Shown here piece after piece: positions 22,672-36,444 of a stretch of DNA of 64,000 nucleotides. How positions within the stretch are numbered: the first letter of the stretch is position 1; each line of letters opens with the position of its first letter. Origin of the DNA: Cololabis saira (Eukaryota > Chordata > Actinopteri > Beloniformes > Belonidae); contig NC_084590.1 of NCBI RefSeq assembly GCF_033807715.1, positions 5,411,827-5,475,826 on the forward strand. Reading direction: 5' to 3'. The translations under genes and the position numbers were made by a program. Below the pieces are notes generated by a model. The model was not told the DNA's origin, ran no database searches, and saw only the letters and a program-made list of their open reading frames with translations.

Positions 22672-23151
22672 CCTATTATGGATCTAATACCTATTTTAAA
22701 CAGGCCTTGAATGTCTTAAAAACAAGCTTTTGATTGTTTTTGCTAAATAAATTAGAAATTCAGCCTCTGAGCCATGTCTTTATCTTCCCATTCTCTAACC
22801 TCATTATCTATGCAGGATTCTGAGTGGGCGGGGCTATGATAATGAGGCTCTGTGCTGATTGGCTGCCTGAATGATGTGATACACCGCTACGAAAAAATGG
22901 TGGAAGCTCCGGCCAGCGGAGTTAGTTGTGGAAATGGTTTCACGCATAGCTCCCGTCGTTACGCAACGACGGGAGCAGAATGTTATTGGCTTGTAGATCC
23001 ACATCACACTGGACGGCTCATCTGGGCGGCTGTACAGACACTGCAGAATTTGGTTGCTTTCCTCCTTCTCTGAGTTGGCAGGCTGAGGGGAGACCACTTT
23101 ATATATGTTAAAGCAAGAAAAAACCTGTTTTTCAGAATAGGTCCCCTTTAA
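22672..23151. mobile_element. TTAA-flanked family-3 element (copy a)
   Basis: Ends TTAA-AGGGGACCTATTATG and GAATAGGTCCCCT-TTAA, about 480 bp. TTAA on both sides suggests piggyBac-type integration. Inside is a perfect 12-bp stem GCTCCCGTCGTT / AACGACGGGAGC with a 4-base loop at 22949-22976. The apparent protein frames here recur in all copies only because the element recurs. Confidence 0.7.
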
Positions 23152-23243
23152 GTTTAATTAGGAATGGCCATTTTCATTCGGAATTAGGTGTTTACATGGT
23201 AATTTTTACTCATTTTAAATCAGATTTAATTTTAATTCTGAAT

Positions 23244-23811
23244 TAAAGCTGCAAGCAGCGATGAACAGGCCCTCGCACTCACGGCCACCATCCCCCATAA
23301 GCATATCAGACATGACACCACCCACGACTTCCTGTGTTAAACCATTCAAAAGTTATGGCAGAAAATATGGGACAACCAATCAGAAGAAGGGGCGGGGCTA
23401 ATTTTCACCAATTATGGTCAAGGACTCAAAATGTCCGATGACACCACCCACAAGTCTTTATGTCAAACCATTTAAAAGTTATGCCAGTTATGACCAGAAT
23501 TCATGAAAAATGACATTTTCTGTTCAAAATGCCCGACTTCCTGTGTAACTTAGAGCATGGGTCCGAGACACTTTTTCGTAGAGCTTTGTCTGATACAATA
23601 GACACATAAAGGTCATTGCTGTAAGTCAAACCATATTGTGGGGCTCTTCAAAAAACATAAAATAGGTGGCGCTATGGAGCCCATCTTGTGGAGCCCATGC
23701 CTGGCGCCCATAAAATACGTCATTTTTCACGACTCTGGAACCGTGTGCAAAATCTTTTTGAGCTTGAGTTTTCGAGCATTTTAAGGCTTCCAAAAAGGCA
23801 ATTAATTTCTC

Positions 23812-23849
<38 letters not shown>

Positions 23850-23899
23850 CATCACAGATACAATAGGGTCCTCGCACCTTCAGTGCTCGGGCCCTAATT
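23244..23899. mobile_element. GCTGCAAGCAGC-type fish element (copy a)
   Basis: Begins TAAAGCTGCAAGCAGCGATG and ends CAGTGCTCGGGCCCTAATTA, with repeated GACACCACCCAC and CCATTCAAAAGTTATG phrases and a (TAA)n run at 23814-23848. A second copy in the reverse direction is at 46053-46700. Non-coding. Confidence 0.6.
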
Positions 23900-23936
23900 A
23901 AAGAGGAATTAAACTTCCCATGTAAACGCACTGATT

Positions 23937-25628
<1,692 letters not shown>

Positions 25629-25851
25629 ATGCGTGCGTTAAATGTCAGAATAATGAATTTTCAGCTAAAAGAACTAATAATAAAATGTGTGATTGTAAAG
25701 GCCAGTTAAAAATACAAGCAGTTTCAATTTAAGTTTCATGACGAGTCAGCAATCATCAAACTGATCAAGCTGTGATCAAACGGGCTCATTTGTGTCCCGT
25801 TTACGTGTTCAACAACCTTTGTTCAATTTATATCAAGCAATTATTGAGTAG

Positions 25852-26893
25852 TAGGGGTGTAACGATACACTAATCTCACGATACGGTACGATACACGATA
25901 TTGAGGTCACGATAACGATACGATACGATATTATAGCAGTATTTTTTTAACAACATTGAATGAGGAACATATGACTGGAAAAAAATGTCTTTTATTTGAA
26001 AAACACAAAATACAAAACAATACTGTGCGTTTGCCCTGTTGTTACAGTTTGTAATGCTTTATAACTGTTTAAGTTTTAAAGAGAAAGCCAGGCCAACCAT
26101 TTTCCACAAACTGAACTAAAAGTAAATGTCAGGTTTGCATTATGCATCTTCACTTTCATACAGGTACAAATATTTTAGCCCCAAACTGAATAGTTTCTCT
26201 CATGTATGATTTTACTTTTTTCTTTTCCAGAAATTTAACAACTAAAATTAAATAAATAAATAAAAGTAAATAAATACATACAATTTTACATCATAAAACA
26301 GATTGATTCATGCTCACCTTATAAGTGTAAGAGGAGATTTATTTTTGTTAAGAAGGTTATTTTGGTAATTCAGGGTTCATTATTTTATAAATATATTTTT
26401 TATATTCTGATGTAAATCAGGGACTATAATGACACTAGTCAGTTTATCTGTAGTGATTAGTCTGTTTTAGATTGGGCGGAGTGATACGCCACAGTACGGC
26501 ACTAGGTGCTGTGTTGATGTTCTAAAATCCTACGCTGTTGAGGGACATTAAAGTACACTGGAACTCAGCAGAAGTTTCCCCGTGTTTATCCTACTCACCA
26601 CCCCAAAAAGGTTTAATTTAATAAGGTACGGCTTAACTCTACACCAGCCTTACATCAGTAAAAGTTCAGAGCTCAAAACCCTGCTAGAGTCCCGTGATCG
26701 GGACCAAAACGGGACTAGTTTCTTCTGAGGAGGAAGATTTTGGTCTGCGGGTCGAGGCGCGGTCGTTACTAGTAAACACAATAGATTAATATTAATAACC
26801 CAATATCGCAATACAGTTTGTCACCTCCACGACACGTATTGTGATGTTTTTGTATCGTGAAATTTCGTGGCACGATATATTGTTAAACCCCTA
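25852..26893. mobile_element. Non-autonomous hAT element with perfect 8-bp target duplication
   Basis: Left end TAGGGGTGTAACGATAC, right end ...ATATATTGTTAAACCCCTA, flanked by TTGAGTAG at 25844-25851 and 26894-26901. The 1042-bp body is AT-rich, with GATACGATAC-type sub-repeats near the left end and no transposase frame. The 8-bp duplication and the end sequence fit the hAT superfamily. Confidence 0.85.
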
Positions 26894-27350
26894 TTGAGTA
26901 GGTGGAGGAAAAAACTATTACCACAGTGATATATCTCCACCCATGTCTCAAAGTCAAAGAACACAAACATCTGCCAGCAAATGAATATATTCTCTGACTG
27001 CTTTCCTTTCAAAGCTTGCTTTTCCATTAGCACTCAGCGCGGCTGAAAGGCCGCGACTGGAGAAGGTTTCTGCTCTGAGGCAGCTGTCAAGCAGGCTAAA
27101 AGAGCAAACATTACACCTTTATTCATACTTATGCACAAACACACACTCACAGACAGACAGGCAAACACATGTGGGGGCAAACACAATTCAAAAGGTGAGA
27201 GGGAGAGCTCTCCCTGACACCCACCAGTCCTGCAGCTTGGGAAGGTTTAGGCTCCACTCCCTTGTTTGCTCTGGTGCTTGTACTCATCGCCTCTGAATGT
27301 GTTGCTCTTGCTGCTGCTGGTGTGAAGCTGAGGGCTTCGTCAGAATAGGG

Positions 27351-27575
27351 CAGGGGTCGGCAACCCAAAATGTTGAAAGAGCCGTATTGGACCAACAACA
27401 CAAAAAACAAATATGTCTGTCTTTTTTTCATTCTGCACTTCGAGAAAAAAGCCGAAATGTCGAGAAAAAAGTCGAAATGTCGAGAAAAAAGTCGAAATGT
27501 TGAGAAAAAAGTTGAAATGTCGAGATTAATGTTGTAGTACAATCTCAAGAAAAAGGTTGAAATGTTGAGAAAAAA
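27351..27575. mobile_element. hAT-type repeat with GAGAAAAAAGTCGAAATGT units (truncated)
   Basis: Starts CAGGGGTCGGCAACCC, then continues into tandem copies of a 20-bp unit GAGAAAAAAGTCGAAATGTC. The opposite end is missing. A complete member is at 33813-34147. Confidence 0.65.
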
Positions 27576-28203
27576 GAACATGGAGGATGTAGCATTTTGC
27601 ATTTCTGTGTGAAAGAACCTAAGGGGAATGGCTCCAAGTTTACCAACGTATCAACGATTCAGACCAGGGCAGGTGACCAAAGGCATGGGGATGCCGTTAG
27701 TGATACAACATTTCCAACATTTTAACAAAGTCTGTTTTTCACAGTAGGATGAGGAACGGGCGAGGAGTCTGCTGTTTCCATCATCATTACTTCCATAACT
27801 TCTCATATGAATGACCAAATGCAACAACATCTTTGATTGGTCCATTTGTGCAAATCACTGGGTCAGGACATAAAAACTTATGCAGATATGAATGCTAAAG
27901 AAGAGGTACGAACACTTCTATCTTTGGATATGATTTTCATAGGAAATCCCATCCAGTTCACATAAGTAAAAAGTAGACGAGAGAACCAAGCTTGACGTCG
28001 TCAGCTTCGTTTGCTCAACATTCTTACCTGATTACTGTGAAGGTTTATTTAAAAGTGCCCATTAGAGAGCTGCTTGCCAACCAGACCCAATAGGACATTA
28101 AAAGTGACATCAGCAAGCATGTGAAATCATAGAGCGTTTAACTTATATGCAGGAAATTCAAAATAAAAAGGTGTAACTTTAACAAAAGTATCCCCCTATA
28201 CCG

Positions 28204-28373
28204 GGAGTCAGCAACCGCATGCAGCTCTTTAGCGCCGCCCTAGTGGCTCCCTGGAGCTTTTTCAAAAATGTTTGACCTATTTTTTCCTTTTTCCTTTTTT
28301 TTCTTCCTTTTTCCTTTCCTTTTTAATCTGGTCATTTCAACTTTTTTCTCTACAGCTACAGATTTAAAGGGGA
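28204..28373. mobile_element. hAT-type repeat, left part, cut by the next element
   Basis: Starts CCGGGAGTCAGCAACCGC and runs into T-rich CATTTCAACTTTTTTCTC text at 28335. It is bordered by the family-3 element at 28374. Confidence 0.5.
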
Positions 28374-28874
28374 CCTATTATGAAAAACAGGTTTTTTCTT
28401 GCTTTAACATATATAAAGTGGTCTCCCCTCAGCCTGACAACTCAGAGAAGGAGGAAAGAAACCAGATTCTGCAGAGTCTGTACAGCCGCCCGGATGAGCC
28501 GTCCAGTGTGATGTGGATCTACGAGCCAATAAGATTCTGCTCCCGTCATTACGTAACCAAAATGCGATTTACATCGGTTGGCCTCTGATGCGTGAAACCA
28601 CGCCCACAACTAACTCCACCAGCCGGAGCTTCCGTCATTTTTTCGTAGCGGTGTATCGCGTCATTCAGGCAGCCAATCAGCACAGAGCCTCATTATCATA
28701 GCCCCGCCCACTCAGAATCCCTCATTGATAATGAGGTTAGATAATGGGGTGAAAAAGACATGGCTCAGAGGCTGAATTTCTAATTTATTTAGCAAAAACA
28801 ATCAAAATCTTGTTTTTAAGACATTCAAGGCCTGTTTAAAATAGGTATTAGATGCCATGATAGGTCCCCTTTAA
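28374..28874. mobile_element. TTAA-flanked family-3 element (copy b, reverse)
   Basis: TTAA-AGGGGACCTATTATG at the left and GGTCCCCT-TTAA at the right. It is the reverse of copies a and c. Adjacent CTCTACAGCTACAG at about 28350-28364 also matches sequence inside copy c, so the true element may extend further left than the TTAA. Confidence 0.65.
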
Positions 28875-30600
28875 AACATATTGATGTAATAAAACTATCA
28901 AAAACCATGTCTACTATCTGTGCACCAATATATGCCACCAATTAAACATTTATTAGCCTCTCTGTATAACACATGACATACATCACAAACCACAGCATAC
29001 AACTGGCAATACAACTGGCGTCAACAAACTAAAAGAGTATTTGACTGTATAGTTCCTAAAATTGAGTAAAAAAGTTCAATGTAAAAAAAGAAAGAAATAA
29101 GTACAAGAGAAAAAAGGAGCTTCTCTCACAGAAAATGTCACACTGCATGACTGCAAATCATCAGCCCTTCTTTTCAAGCATTACGCAAACAGGCTCTACG
29201 GCGAGTTATTGAAAATCAAAGCAGGGCAGTCAAAACGTATAAGTCTCAGACCTGAGTCACTCTGATGTCATCTCTGTTGCTATTTTACTTTACTATTTTT
29301 ATTTAATAAAGTCGTCAGAGCTCGTCTTCATGTACTTGCACATGAAAAATACACACTAAGATGGTGCCATAACAGCACACGGTGCTCTAGTGCAGCGCTT
29401 GTCTGTTCTTCAGCTGCACAGGGAGAAGCTCTCGTTCCCCCGACCGAATGTTGTTAAAGGTTAAACCCCAGCCACAACAGCGTGGACTGGGCTCTGGAAT
29501 CGTCCTGCTAGTTTCCCCGTAAATGACGATGATAAACTTCTTTCAACATCCTCTCATGCATTAAATTTCAGCAACAATAACTCTGTTAGGGCAGATTAGA
29601 AACACAGAAATGACAAAGTGAACTTTAAAACAGCAGTGCCTTCTCTCTCTGTAGCTCAGTTATTTTAAATCTTTGTTGGGGACACAAATGAGCAGAATTA
29701 CCTGAAAAAAACAACATTGTAAAAGCACTACAGACAGTACTTGGGGGGGGGGGGGGGGGGGGGGGGGGCTAAAAGACAAATCTTTAGTAGGGAAACAGCA
29801 CCCCCCTCTGTCCAAAGTGAGCCAGACAAAAGTGACAGCTTTCTTCTCTGCAGGGAAGTGTGTCAAGGACAATTAGGCTTAAGGACTCAAGCAGGAGGTG
29901 GGCATGGGTAAAGCTAGCATGTCCTCCTCAGCTTCTTGTCACAGAAGGATTATTAGTTTGCCGTGTGATCTGCACACACACATACATGCACTCAAACACA
30001 CGCCGACCTGCCAATTGAAGATATAACAATTTGAAACCAACAAATGAGATGAAAGAATAAAGGGCGGGGAGGGTGCTGTTATGTTCTGCCACACTGTCAC
30101 CTGCCCATCCTCTTTGCACATGGCTCTGTTTGCTTGAAATTTCACACAGCTGGGACGAGACTGCCTTAAACCTCCTTTTGTGTTTCTGTCAATAATCGTG
30201 TTTGCTCTCTCATGATCCTGTGGCTTTAGCGCAGGTAAGATATTTGCTGCTGCACCTCTACACCACCTACATAATTGACTGATGTATGGCTTTTCTGGTA
30301 CACGGGGATCAACGCAGCAGTTACTGACATGTTTTAATTCTTTATCTTTTCAGTCTGCCTCCTGTTTTCCAGCGTTTGAGCAGACGCTAGCTAAAACCAA
30401 ACAAAACTGGCTGCAGCTGAAAAAACGAGTGCTTGTAGTTCATGCCAGCAGACATAAAGTGCTGATGTAATACGTAATGTGAAATATGTGTTAAAAATCA
30501 CTTAACAGTGAAAGATGTGGTTCTTACCAAGCCTTCAGATCAGGTATGCACAACCTCAGGTGAGCAGTGCCACCGGGCATGTGGCACAGTCATTACTTAA
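28875..30600. other. Intergenic sequence with a 26-base G run
   Basis: No gene seen. 29743-29768 is an uninterrupted run of 26 G, able to form G-quadruplexes and a common site of sequencing error. Confidence 0.5.
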
Positions 30601-31800
30601 AAGTCAGCCGGGTGTTAATAATCACATGGATGTGATGAACTGATCAGCAGCATGAGCAGCTCTAGGAAAGCCAAGGGTTTAGTGGTTTGCTGGTCTGGAG
30701 CATTGTAGCACCCTATAATGTAATAACTTCCTAAAAATGGAATAAAATTTGCACTTAACTCATTCGAAAATGTAATAAAATCCAATAATGTAATAACTTC
30801 ACCAATAATGTAATAAAATATCCTGACTGATATTGTAATAACATTTTTACCCATAATGTAATACCTTATTACATTATTGGGAATTTATTACATTTTCAGG
30901 TGGGTCTTTTTTTCTCCAAAACTGATAATGTAATACTTGACAAATAATGTAATATATATGTTCATTTTCAGTCCAGAGTTCTACATTTTGTGTTTTAAGT
31001 ATCTAAGAATGTTATATACGCTGGATTTGAAACACCAGAATGACTATTGGGTTAAATTGCAGACTTTGAGTACCATGTAATAAATTACCAATAACATAAT
31101 AAGGTATAACATTATTGGTAAAAATGTTATTACAATATCAGTCAGGATATTTTATTACATTATTGGTGAAGTTATTACATTATTGGGTTTTATTACATTT
31201 TCAATTGAGTTAAGTGCAAATCTTATTACATTTTCAGGCGTTATTACATTATAGGAAATTATTACATTATAGGAAATGATTACATTATAGGAAATTATTA
31301 CATTATAGGGTGCTACAAGCATTCAGGTGTATGTTAACACAGTGCCAAGAAGAAAAGATACATCTATGATCTAAGAGAAGTGACTGTTGCAGCTCATGGA
31401 GCTGTAAAGGGTTATAAGGACATTGCCGAACGCGTTAGAGTCCATCATTATATCCAGAAAGATTATTCACAAGTGGAAACACAATCAAGACCGTTTTCTA
31501 CTCTTCCGCTAAGGTCAGACTATGCAGAACTCAAACAACCTGCAGAAAGCACCGACGCTTCATCGCAGACACCACACAAGCCTCGTGATGTAGGGTGTTT
31601 AAAGCAAAGTTACATCGGAACAAAACACAAGAAAACACCTAAAACAAGGTCCTTTACACTGACAAGGCCAAAGAGATGTTTCAGAAGGCAGTCGTTGGGT
31701 CAGTCTCCAACTCAATATGACAATTACGGGCGGACGGACGGGCGGACAGACAGACCTGCTTTGTTACGAGCAAGTCTCTCACTGTAGTACCAGAATTTAA
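30600..31800 (+). pseudogene. Tc1-like element relic interrupted by a palindromic element
   Basis: Host text GGTTTGCTGGTCTGGAGCAT (to 30703) resumes at 31323 with TCAGGTGTATGTTAACAC. It then continues through a decayed transposase start: GATCTAAGAGAAGTGAC, GGGTTATAAGGACATTG, AAGATTATTCACAAGTGG. The single open frame (31380-31787) is out of register in places. This is an old non-functional copy. Confidence 0.65.
30704..31317. mobile_element. Palindromic family-6 element with 5-bp target duplication
   Basis: Left end TGTAGCACCCTATAATG, right end CATTATAGGGTGCTACA, flanked by AGCAT on both sides. The arms are inverted and consist largely of AATGTAATAA phrases. The host Tc1-like sequence reads through cleanly once the element and one AGCAT are removed, which supports the 5-bp duplication. 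Confidence 0.8.
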
Positions 31801-32138
31801 GACTCAGCCAGCAGAAATAAAATAACTAATGAACCATCTATTTCACTTCTACAAAACCGTGAAATGTGGTCAGGATATGATGACTAAAAAAAAAAAATAC
31901 ATTTTTCTGCACAAGTATTACTTTAGTGTTTTATTGACAGCCCATTCCAAAGGCTATTAGGAGAGCTGTTTACCAAACCAGAGGAGGCATTTTTGAAATA
32001 ATCCAAATATGGATCATCCAGCTGTGATACGTGTCACTTTTATAAACACTGAGAACAAAAGCAAGTCCTCTTAAATGTTTAGATTATCTTTTGGCTTACT
32101 GTTCGTGAGTCATGTAAAAAAGATGAGAGGTTTTCTAA

Positions 32139-33072
32139 GGCCACGTTTACACATAACCGGGTATTTACAAAAATGGATATTTCCCCCTCTACGTTTTGAA
32201 AAATATCATAATTTCCAGGAACCCGCATAAATATCTGTTAAGGTGCTATGAGCAGCCAAACCTACAGGGGGCAGTGTAACGAGAAGATAAAGTCATGCTA
32301 GCCAATCAGAATCCTGGAAAAAAAACATCAACAAATGACACGAGTAACTTCCAGTTACTTCCAAGATGAACCAGAGTCTTTGGTTTGGAGTGAAAGAGAA
32401 GTGGAGTTACTTCTCAACATTTTGACTTTTTTCTCAACTTTTCTCTCTTAAAATTTAGACTTTTCACTCAAAATGTCAACATTTTTCTCAAAATTTAGAC
32501 TTTTTTCTCAAAATTTCTCAAAAACTGATATTTACCCCTCTACATTATGAAAAAGTACCATCATTTCCAGGAACCTGCATAAATATCTGTTAAGGTGTTA
32601 TGAGCAGCCAAACCTACAGGGGGCAGTGTAACGAGAAGATAAAGTCATGCTAACCAATCAGAATCCTGGAAAAAACATCAACAAATGACACGAGTAACTT
32701 CCAGTTACTTCCAAGATGAACGAGAGTCTTTGGTTTGGAGTGACAGAGAAGTGGAGTTACTTTTAAGTGTGACTTTAGAATATAAAACAGGTAAAATACA
32801 AGAAAATATTGACGGTGGCCAAACAAATTGTAAACACAGGTGTCACTCATGACGCTGGTGATTTTTCTGTTGCATAATGTGATGTTCTGAAGCCTAAATG
32901 TCCGTTTCCCTCCGTTTACAAGCAAACGTGAAACGAGGTTTTTGCAAATCTCCACTTTGGCTGGAGTTTTCAGAAATGATGGTTTTTGGTGATTTGGAGC
33001 TTCGTTTTCGTGTAAACGAATGGCCAAAACGGATGAAAACACCACCGTTTTTGCTCCGTGTAAACGGGGCCT
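32139..33072. mobile_element. Fish DNA element with inner 236-bp duplication
   Basis: The ends contain GGCCACGTTTACAC (32140) and GTGTAAACGGGGCC (33059-), inverted. Inside, 32176-32412 and 32527-32762 are near-identical direct copies (GCAGCCAAACCTACAGGGGG in both), separated by CTCAAAATTTAGACTTTT repeats. An inverted fragment of the same element is at 35508-35640. Short frames here have no family resemblance. Confidence 0.6.
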
Positions 33073-33812
33073 GAGAGTCCAGATAACAGCACAAGAGAAC
33101 TCAGATGCCTGGAGAAGATAACCTGAAAAAGAATAACTACATTAAAGACTGTAAATCGATCTGAATGGTTTACCACATCTGTAATATTTCATCTTTTCAT
33201 CCCACGTCCCATTTGGTCAAACAGCGTAGAGGAAAGGCATCATTTACAACAGGCTCTTCATTAAAGTAACTGAACAAACACGGTCACACACAAATGCTTG
33301 CTCACTAAGCCGTGCTTTCATTGCACCAAACAGAACAAAATGATGGGAGTTTGCTGAGTGCATTTACAGTCACCTACAAAGTCAGCGAGCAGGACACACA
33401 GAAAAAACAGATGGGCTTTTGGAAATGGAGCAACAATGATTGAGAAAAGCAACTCCAGGTAGCACCTGTTCTGGAGGAGGAGGACCAGGGCGGAGGAGTG
33501 GATGGAACAATGGCGGAGTATTATACTGCTCTTATAAAGAGCGGCTAAGACTATTTGCTTTTGAGGTGTTGGCCCGGCAGCACCAGGGGCCATGTATTGC
33601 AGGGACGCCCGTAGCTTTTGTTTTCTGACACGAACACGGGGTGTTGAGAGCGAGCTGTGGACAACTGATGCGTGACTGAATACCTATTAGACTGGTGGAA
33701 CTGGGCGAGTCTTCGGAGGACACCTTCATGTCCTGTTTCCAGCAGCTCTGCCAGACAAAGACCAGCACCAGTACACCTGACCGGGAAACTAAACCGCTCT
33801 CTGCATACAGAC

Positions 33813-34147
33813 CGGGGGTCGGCAACCTGCGGCTCTTGTTCTTCTTTTTTTTCGTTTTTTTCTTCCTTTTTAATCTCAGCATTTTGACTTTTTTCTTGAC
33901 ATTTCGACTTTTTTCTTGGGATTGTACTTCAACATTAATCTCAACATTTCAACTTTTTTCTCGACATTTCAACTTTTTTCTCGACATTTCAACTTTTTTC
34001 TCGAAGTGCATAATGAAAAAAAACATCTTCCCCCAGTTATAGCTAATATAGAAACATGCAGCATGTGTTGTCTCCAGATATATTAGTTTTTTGTGTTTTT
34101 GGTCCAATATGGCTCTAAAACAGCTCTTTTTTGGTTGCCGACCCCTG
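33813..34147. mobile_element. hAT-type element with 8-bp target duplication (complete)
   Basis: Starts CGGGGGTCGGCAACC and ends GGTTGCCGACCCCTG. Flanks are ATACAGAC (33805-33812) and ATATAGAC (34148-34155), 7 of 8 bases equal. The interior holds several CATTTCAACTTTTTTCTCGA units. It is 335 bp and non-coding. Confidence 0.8.
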
Positions 34148-34182
34148 ATATAGACGCATGCACACATTTGTAGGTACCGAAC

Positions 34183-34700
34183 CATTAGGGAGAGGAAAAA
34201 CACACTGAAATAACTTGAAACTGAAACAATAATTGGAAAAAAGGATTTACCAACTAATGAAAATAAGACATTGCCACTGAAGTGTGGTTTCAGAAAATTA
34301 TCTAAAAAAAACAAAATAAAACACTGGAGTGGACAAAAATGATGGGACCGTCCACTTAGTATTTGTTGCACTACCTTTTTAGTCAATTACTGCAATCAAG
34401 TAACGTGTGTAACTGAATGAAGTGCACCTTGAGAAGGGCGTTTGTCTGCTCCTCGTGAGCGGCTGCTGCAGCCGTCTCAGCTCTGAGGGTTTCTTCTCCA
34501 GGCTGCATGTTCCAGCTCTTTCCACAGATGTTCAATCAGGACTCAGGAGATCACTTCAGAATAACCCCATATTTGGTTCTTCGTCATTCTTGGCTGTTTT
34601 CAGTTGTGTGTTTTGGGTCCTTGTCCTGTTGGAGGACGCATGACCTGCCACTGAGACCAGGCGTTGTCATACTGAGCAGCATATTTGTCTCCAAAACGTC
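34183..34700 (-). pseudogene. Tc1-like transposase relic, minus strand
   Basis: The minus strand carries the 3' part of a transposase gene and its terminal repeat (AGTTATTTCAGTG at the left). Its text around 34430-34560 (TGGAGAAGAAACCC, GCTGCAGCAG) matches the plus-strand relic at 44940-45010. Frames are broken. Confidence 0.6.
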
Positions 34701-34713
34701 TTGATATTTCATT

Positions 34714-35507
34714 GACTACGTTTACATGCAGTCAAAATTGGGGTTATTGCTAATATACCGGTTACTGAAACATTGGGAATATTCCGTTTACATGGTAATT
34801 AATCATTAGAATATCTGGATCAAACCAGCGACGCACGGAGAACGTGATGATGCAATTACCGTCATTTCTGCTTCTTCTTCCTGTATCCAAATTCAAAACA
34901 AATGCTGCTTCGCGCAACTTGTAAATCTGGCTATCCCGGTACTTGGAAGCTACTGTGGAACATGGAGGAGGCTCGGTTATGTTCCAGTGCTACTGAATCT
35001 GTGCAGATGGCAATGCCTGCGTTTACATGCAGCCAATAACCCTTTTCTAACCTGAATATTGGGTCATGTAAACACCAAACGGAATATCCCCATCAAACGG
35101 AACATGAATCTGTTTTCTGCACATGCTCTGTTCACAAGGAATCCTGGTCTTTTGAGTCCAGGAAGTTCTTCTAAACACGGAGAAACCAAGACCAGGAGGA
35201 GACTAATCACTTCATAAATGTAATGAAGGATATGAACATTTCTGCATTTGTAGACGGTAGAAAGTACCGGGATAGAAGATTTACAAGAAGGTGAGAGAAA
35301 AGTTGTGCTAAGCAGCATTTGTTTTGAATTTGGATACAGGAAGAAGAAGCAGAAATGACGGGAATTGTGTCATGATGTTCTCCGTGCGTCGCTGGTTTGA
35401 TCCAGATATCCAGAATGATTAATTACCATGGAAACGGAATATTCCCAATGTTTCAGTAACCGGAATATTAGCAATAACCTGAATTTTGACTGCATGTAAA
35501 CGTAGTC
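34714..35507. mobile_element. Long inverted-repeat element (about 790 bp)
   Basis: Left end GACTACGTTTACATGCAGTC, right end the exact complement at 35488-35507. The arms pair over roughly 210 bp (AACATTGGGAATATTCCG and CGGAATATTCCCAATGTT). Near 34955-34990 it includes AGCTACTGTGGAACATGG, shared with the Tc1-like relic at 44660, so it has picked up a foreign fragment. Non-coding. Confidence 0.75.
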
Positions 35508-35640
35508 TATGCCCCCTGTAGGTTTGGCTGCTCATAGCACCAGGGTTGGTGTAAATGATGGTATTTTTCAAAACGTAAAGGGGGAAATATCCGTTTTTAT
35601 AAATACCCGGCTATGTGGAAACATGCCCCCCCCCCCCACC

Positions 35641-36444
35641 CCTCCATCCCGCTGTCCTGTCTCCACACTCCCAATAAAGGCCACTAAAGCCACAAAACCA
35701 GAGCTCAGCATTTGTGAGATATTTAACTGTCTCTTCCACATGAGAGTAGAGTTTTACAGTATCTAGTGAGCGGTTTAGGTTTCCTTTGAGACGTCCTTCT
35801 AGTCCTGCTGATGCACTCATGCTGTCTGTGCTCTCAGTAAATGTTCACGGAGACGTACCAGACTGTCATTCACTTTACTTTCCCCAAAATAAATGTCTAT
35901 CCCTAAACTCTATAAATGTATTCGTTTCTGTATCCAGTTCCCCCCACTTTCAACCAACGGAGGCCGATGTTCAGGGTCATCCTCTGCTCCGTATGCTCAG
36001 GATAAGAACTCAATCAACCTGAAGAGTCCGTTGTTCATTTATTTCAAAGGGATCATGTGAATGTTGGTATGAACTGTACTATGAATGGATGATATCAGAG
36101 TGGGGTGAACTGGACCGTATTTAAACTTAGACTGATCTTGAAGTTGTTTTGTTTCTCAGAAAAGTGCCATCAAAAACATGAGCAGTAAGATCTCGTACTC
36201 ACACGAGTCTTTATGCCCGTGAGCAATCAAAGGCCTCGGCCAAATGACGAACCAAAGCACCGGTCTTTAAAGACTTACTCAAACAACGCCGTCTTAGTTC
36301 AACTCCTAGCACCCGTTGTATTTAGACTGCAGTTCAAATAGCAGCTTTTCCAGTTCCAGTTTGCAGGTGAGCTGGTAGTGAAAAGCAGAAGTAATCCAGC
36401 TAAACCACTGGATTAGGGTTCAAACCGCTCATGAAACTCCAGCT
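35641..36444. other. Intergenic sequence, no gene seen
   Basis: No coding frame or clear repeat. Confidence 0.4.

Larger units (their letters stand above)
22574..23936. mobile_element. Outer short element carrying two nested insertions
   Basis: The outer ends contain GTGTAAACATG (about 22590) and CATGTAAACGCACTG (about 23920), with GGAATTA-rich text between. Removing the insertions at 22672-23151 and 23244-23899 rejoins a continuous AT-rich sequence. The superfamily is unknown. Confidence 0.5.

Noticed and set aside
22834..23097. Similar 70-106-codon frames at 22.8, 28.3 and 54.2 kb that look like a conserved gene family
   Set aside because: They recur because the TTAA-flanked element recurs; stops and shifts differ between copies.
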